Origin: an uncultured Eubacteriales bacterium
GTDB lineage: Bacteria; Bacillota_A; Clostridia; Saccharofermentanales; Saccharofermentanaceae
Length of the DNA: 5,971 nt
Assembly (NCBI GenBank): GCA_900313405.1
Contig: OMQY01000182.1
Coordinates: 1-5,971 of the forward strand
Reading direction: 5' to 3'
Part shown: positions 4,782-5,971 of the stretch, one piece after another
Numbering within the stretch: the stretch's first letter is position 1
Layout: every line of letters starts with the position of its first letter
The notes under the pieces: generated by a model
The model's input: the letters and a program-made list of their open reading frames with translations, nothing else
Told to the model about the DNA's origin: nothing
Databases searched by the model: none
Program-made: the position numbers and the translations under genes

Positions 4782-5572
4782 TTCTCATAATCGACATCGC
4801 CTGATGTAGTATCCGTATCAAACGAAGCTGCCGTACTGCGTCTGATCGTTATATCTCCGCTGGTCGTATCAAGTTCAGCTACACCTGCTACCGTTGTATC
4901 CTCGACCAGTACGTCGCCACTCGTCGTATCCATTGACAGTTCGTTACAGGATGAATTCCTTACTGTAACATCGCCGCTCGTTGTATCGACAGAGATCGTG
5001 TCGCAGTCTGCATTTATGACTTCGATATCGCCGCTTGTTACATCGATATCGACACTGCCTGTTACGACGGCCTCGGAAGTAACATCGCCGCTTGTCGTAT
5101 CAACGGTCAGTTCACCTGCCGTAATGAATGAAGGGATATCAATATCGCCGGATGTTGAATCGATGTCGAGCTTAATGAATTCATCATAAGGCAGTTCGAC
5201 GATGAGATCCTTGTCCTCGGTTATAAAACTGAAGTTAAGATACATCATCTCATACCACTTGCGGTGATCCTTCTGCACGATAGTAAGCTGACCGTCTTCT
5301 ACCTTAACAGTATGCTTAATGTCATCGGAATCCCATGCTTCGATGTGTGTCTTTCCGTCTTCTGATACACGGAATTCTACATCCTCGTTGATAACATCGA
5401 TCCTTATCGATGTATATTCGAGATCTTCCGTAAATTCTACCTTCTCACTATCATCGGATCCGATGATGACTTCCTTATCAAAGCCTGAAGCTGCATATGC
5501 GACAAATCCTACTCCGAGGCCGGCTACGATGCAGGACACGCCTGTGATTGCTATGATCTTATTAGTACCCAT
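4778..5572 (-). CDS. DUF4097-type membrane-anchored beta-repeat protein
   Basis: This 264-residue protein begins with one hydrophobic helix (about 5-28), a membrane anchor or uncleaved signal with no lipobox, so most of it should lie outside the cell. Residues 45-135 look like mixed beta strands. From 138 to 260, seven copies of a (D)-x-TSGD motif recur every 19-20 residues, with Gly at 142, 162, 181, 200, 219, 239 and 258. They alternate with short hydrophobic strands such as LTVDTTSGDV. This is the hallmark of the DUF4097 beta-strand-repeat (LiaG-like, putative adhesin) family, and the spacing suggests one solenoid turn per repeat. Cys190 and Cys209 sit at related places in successive repeats. 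ATG 5572 has GGAGGA seven bases upstream. It follows the DUF1700-type gene by 13 bases in one operon. The molecular function of the family is not settled; an envelope-stress link is inferred. Confidence 0.9.
   Translation of the reverse strand: MGTNKIIAITGVSCIVAGLGVGFVAYAASGFDKEVIIGSDDSEKVEFTEDLEYTSIRIDVINEDVEFRVSEDGKTHIEAWDSDDIKHTVKVEDGQLTIVQKDHRKWYEMMYLNFSFITEDKDLIVELPYDEFIKLDIDSTSGDIDIPSFITAGELTVDTTSGDVTSEAVVTGSVDIDVTSGDIEVINADCDTISVDTTSGDVTVRNSSCNELSMDTTSGDVLVEDTTVAGVAELDTTSGDITIRRSTAASFDTDTTSGDVDYEN
4793..5161 (-). repeat. Seven-unit 57-60 bp coding repeat (TSGD solenoid)
   Basis: The DNA for residues 138-260 of the DUF4097-type protein contains seven degenerate tandem units. On the plus strand they read as recurring forms of ACATCGCCGCTTGTCGTATC. 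The core codons are well conserved and the linkers differ, which points to old duplications kept by structural selection. Confidence 0.85.
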
Positions 5573-5579
5573 TTATCTA

Positions 5580-5585
5580 TCCTCC
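5580..5585 (-). promoter_or_regulatory. Ribosome binding site GGAGGA of the DUF4097-type gene
   Basis: It directly follows the TAA stop of the upstream DUF1700-type gene and lies seven bases before ATG 5572, which supports both that start and co-translation within one operon. Confidence 0.85.
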
Positions 5586-5971
5586 TTATTTCACAAAAAG
5601 ACTCTTTATCCAGCTCAGGAAACCCTTGATCACTTTGATCGAGCCCCTGGCGAAAGCCATAACCGGTATGATCGACAGGATTCCGAGACCCAGTATGACC
5701 AGAGCCGCTCCTGCACTTACTACTGCGTGTAACCCGCCTCCGGCAATAAGTGCTATCAGTGATACAAAGAATACGCCAATGCCGGACACGATAAGTGCTG
5801 CCATCGTTACCATGAATGCGAATACCAGCGATAGGATCGTAACTACGATCGAGAAAATGATCGACAGAAGTGCGATTCCGAGTCCGAACCAGATCGGTGC
5901 CGTTAAGATGATCAGAACTACCTGCCAGGTCTTGAGTTCTCCCTTCCCCTTTACCTTGTTCTTAACGAGCG
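5586..5971 (-). CDS. DUF1700-type membrane protein, C-terminal part (5' end beyond window)
   Basis: The reading frame stays open from the stop at 5586 to the right edge, giving 127 residues of a truncated C-terminal part. It starts LVKNKVKGKGELKTW, then has a hydrophobic helix (about residues 16-30 of the visible part), a long hydrophobic region (about 34-70), another hydrophobic region (about 78-108), and a basic amphipathic end ARGSIKVIKGFLSWIKSLFVK. This multi-helix tail right before a DUF4097-type gene matches the known PadR-DUF1700-DUF4097 arrangement of Bacillota. The typical acidic N-terminal DUF1700 domain would be outside the window, so the name rests mainly on context. An internal ATG at 5813 lies inside a hydrophobic helix with no good ribosome site and is not the start. 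A PadR-type repressor gene is predicted upstream. Confidence 0.75.
   Translation of the reverse strand, partial: LVKNKVKGKGELKTWQVVLIILTAPIWFGLGIALLSIIFSIVVTILSLVFAFMVTMAALIVSGIGVFFVSLIALIAGGGLHAVVSAGAALVILGLGILSIIPVMAFARGSIKVIKGFLSWIKSLFVK

Noticed and set aside
4793..5161. CRISPR-like array
   Set aside because: The repeated plus-strand sequence is in-frame coding DNA for TSGD units, with degenerate repeats and no unique spacers of constant character.
5319..5732. Plus-strand open frame of 137 codons opposite the DUF1700/DUF4097 junction
   Set aside because: It is the shadow of the recognised operon; its sequence is Ser/Thr-rich and has no ribosome site.

Overview
The window looks like chromosomal DNA of a Gram-positive anaerobe of class Clostridia (Bacillota; Lachnospiraceae/Oscillospiraceae-like is the best guess). 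The reasons are strong AGGAGG-type ribosome sites, near-balanced GC, a UvrX/YqjW-type Y-family polymerase with a YolD partner, a DUF1700-DUF4097 gene pair, and small XRE regulators of a kind common in clostridia. This is inferred from family resemblance; no database search was possible.

Layout from left to right. A complete tRNA-Thr(GGT) with encoded CCA and its own Rho-independent terminator occupies 2-120. A two-gene minus-strand cassette (2072 down to 130) encodes a translesion DNA polymerase with a C-terminal clamp-binding motif, then a YolD-like protein joined to it by an ATGA overlap. A divergent intergenic region (2073-2247) holds an extended -10 promoter for the polymerase and a plausible sigma-A promoter for the plus-strand gene 2248-3501. 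That gene encodes an unrecognised four-helix membrane protein with an acidic outer domain and a PYGQP-repeat cytoplasmic tail, and a strong palindromic terminator follows it. Next come two divergently transcribed, clearly paralogous XRE-type DNA-binding proteins (3629-4093 minus; 4270-4695 plus). They share a 167-176 bp intergenic region that contains a 17-bp near-perfect palindrome, the likely operator. The right end carries a minus-strand operon: a DUF1700-type membrane protein cut by the window edge, then a DUF4097-type membrane-anchored beta-repeat protein with seven TSGD repeats.

The genes form separate modules and not one pathway: error-prone repair, a cell-envelope protein of unknown role, a small regulatory pair, and an envelope-stress-type DUF1700/DUF4097 operon. 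I see no integrase, transposase, CRISPR array or phage structural gene. I do not see convincing evidence for a wholly new multi-gene system. The most original material is the divergent paralogous regulator pair with its palindrome, whose 7-bp half-sites recur in the neighbouring terminator, and the unrecognised PYGQP-tailed membrane protein.
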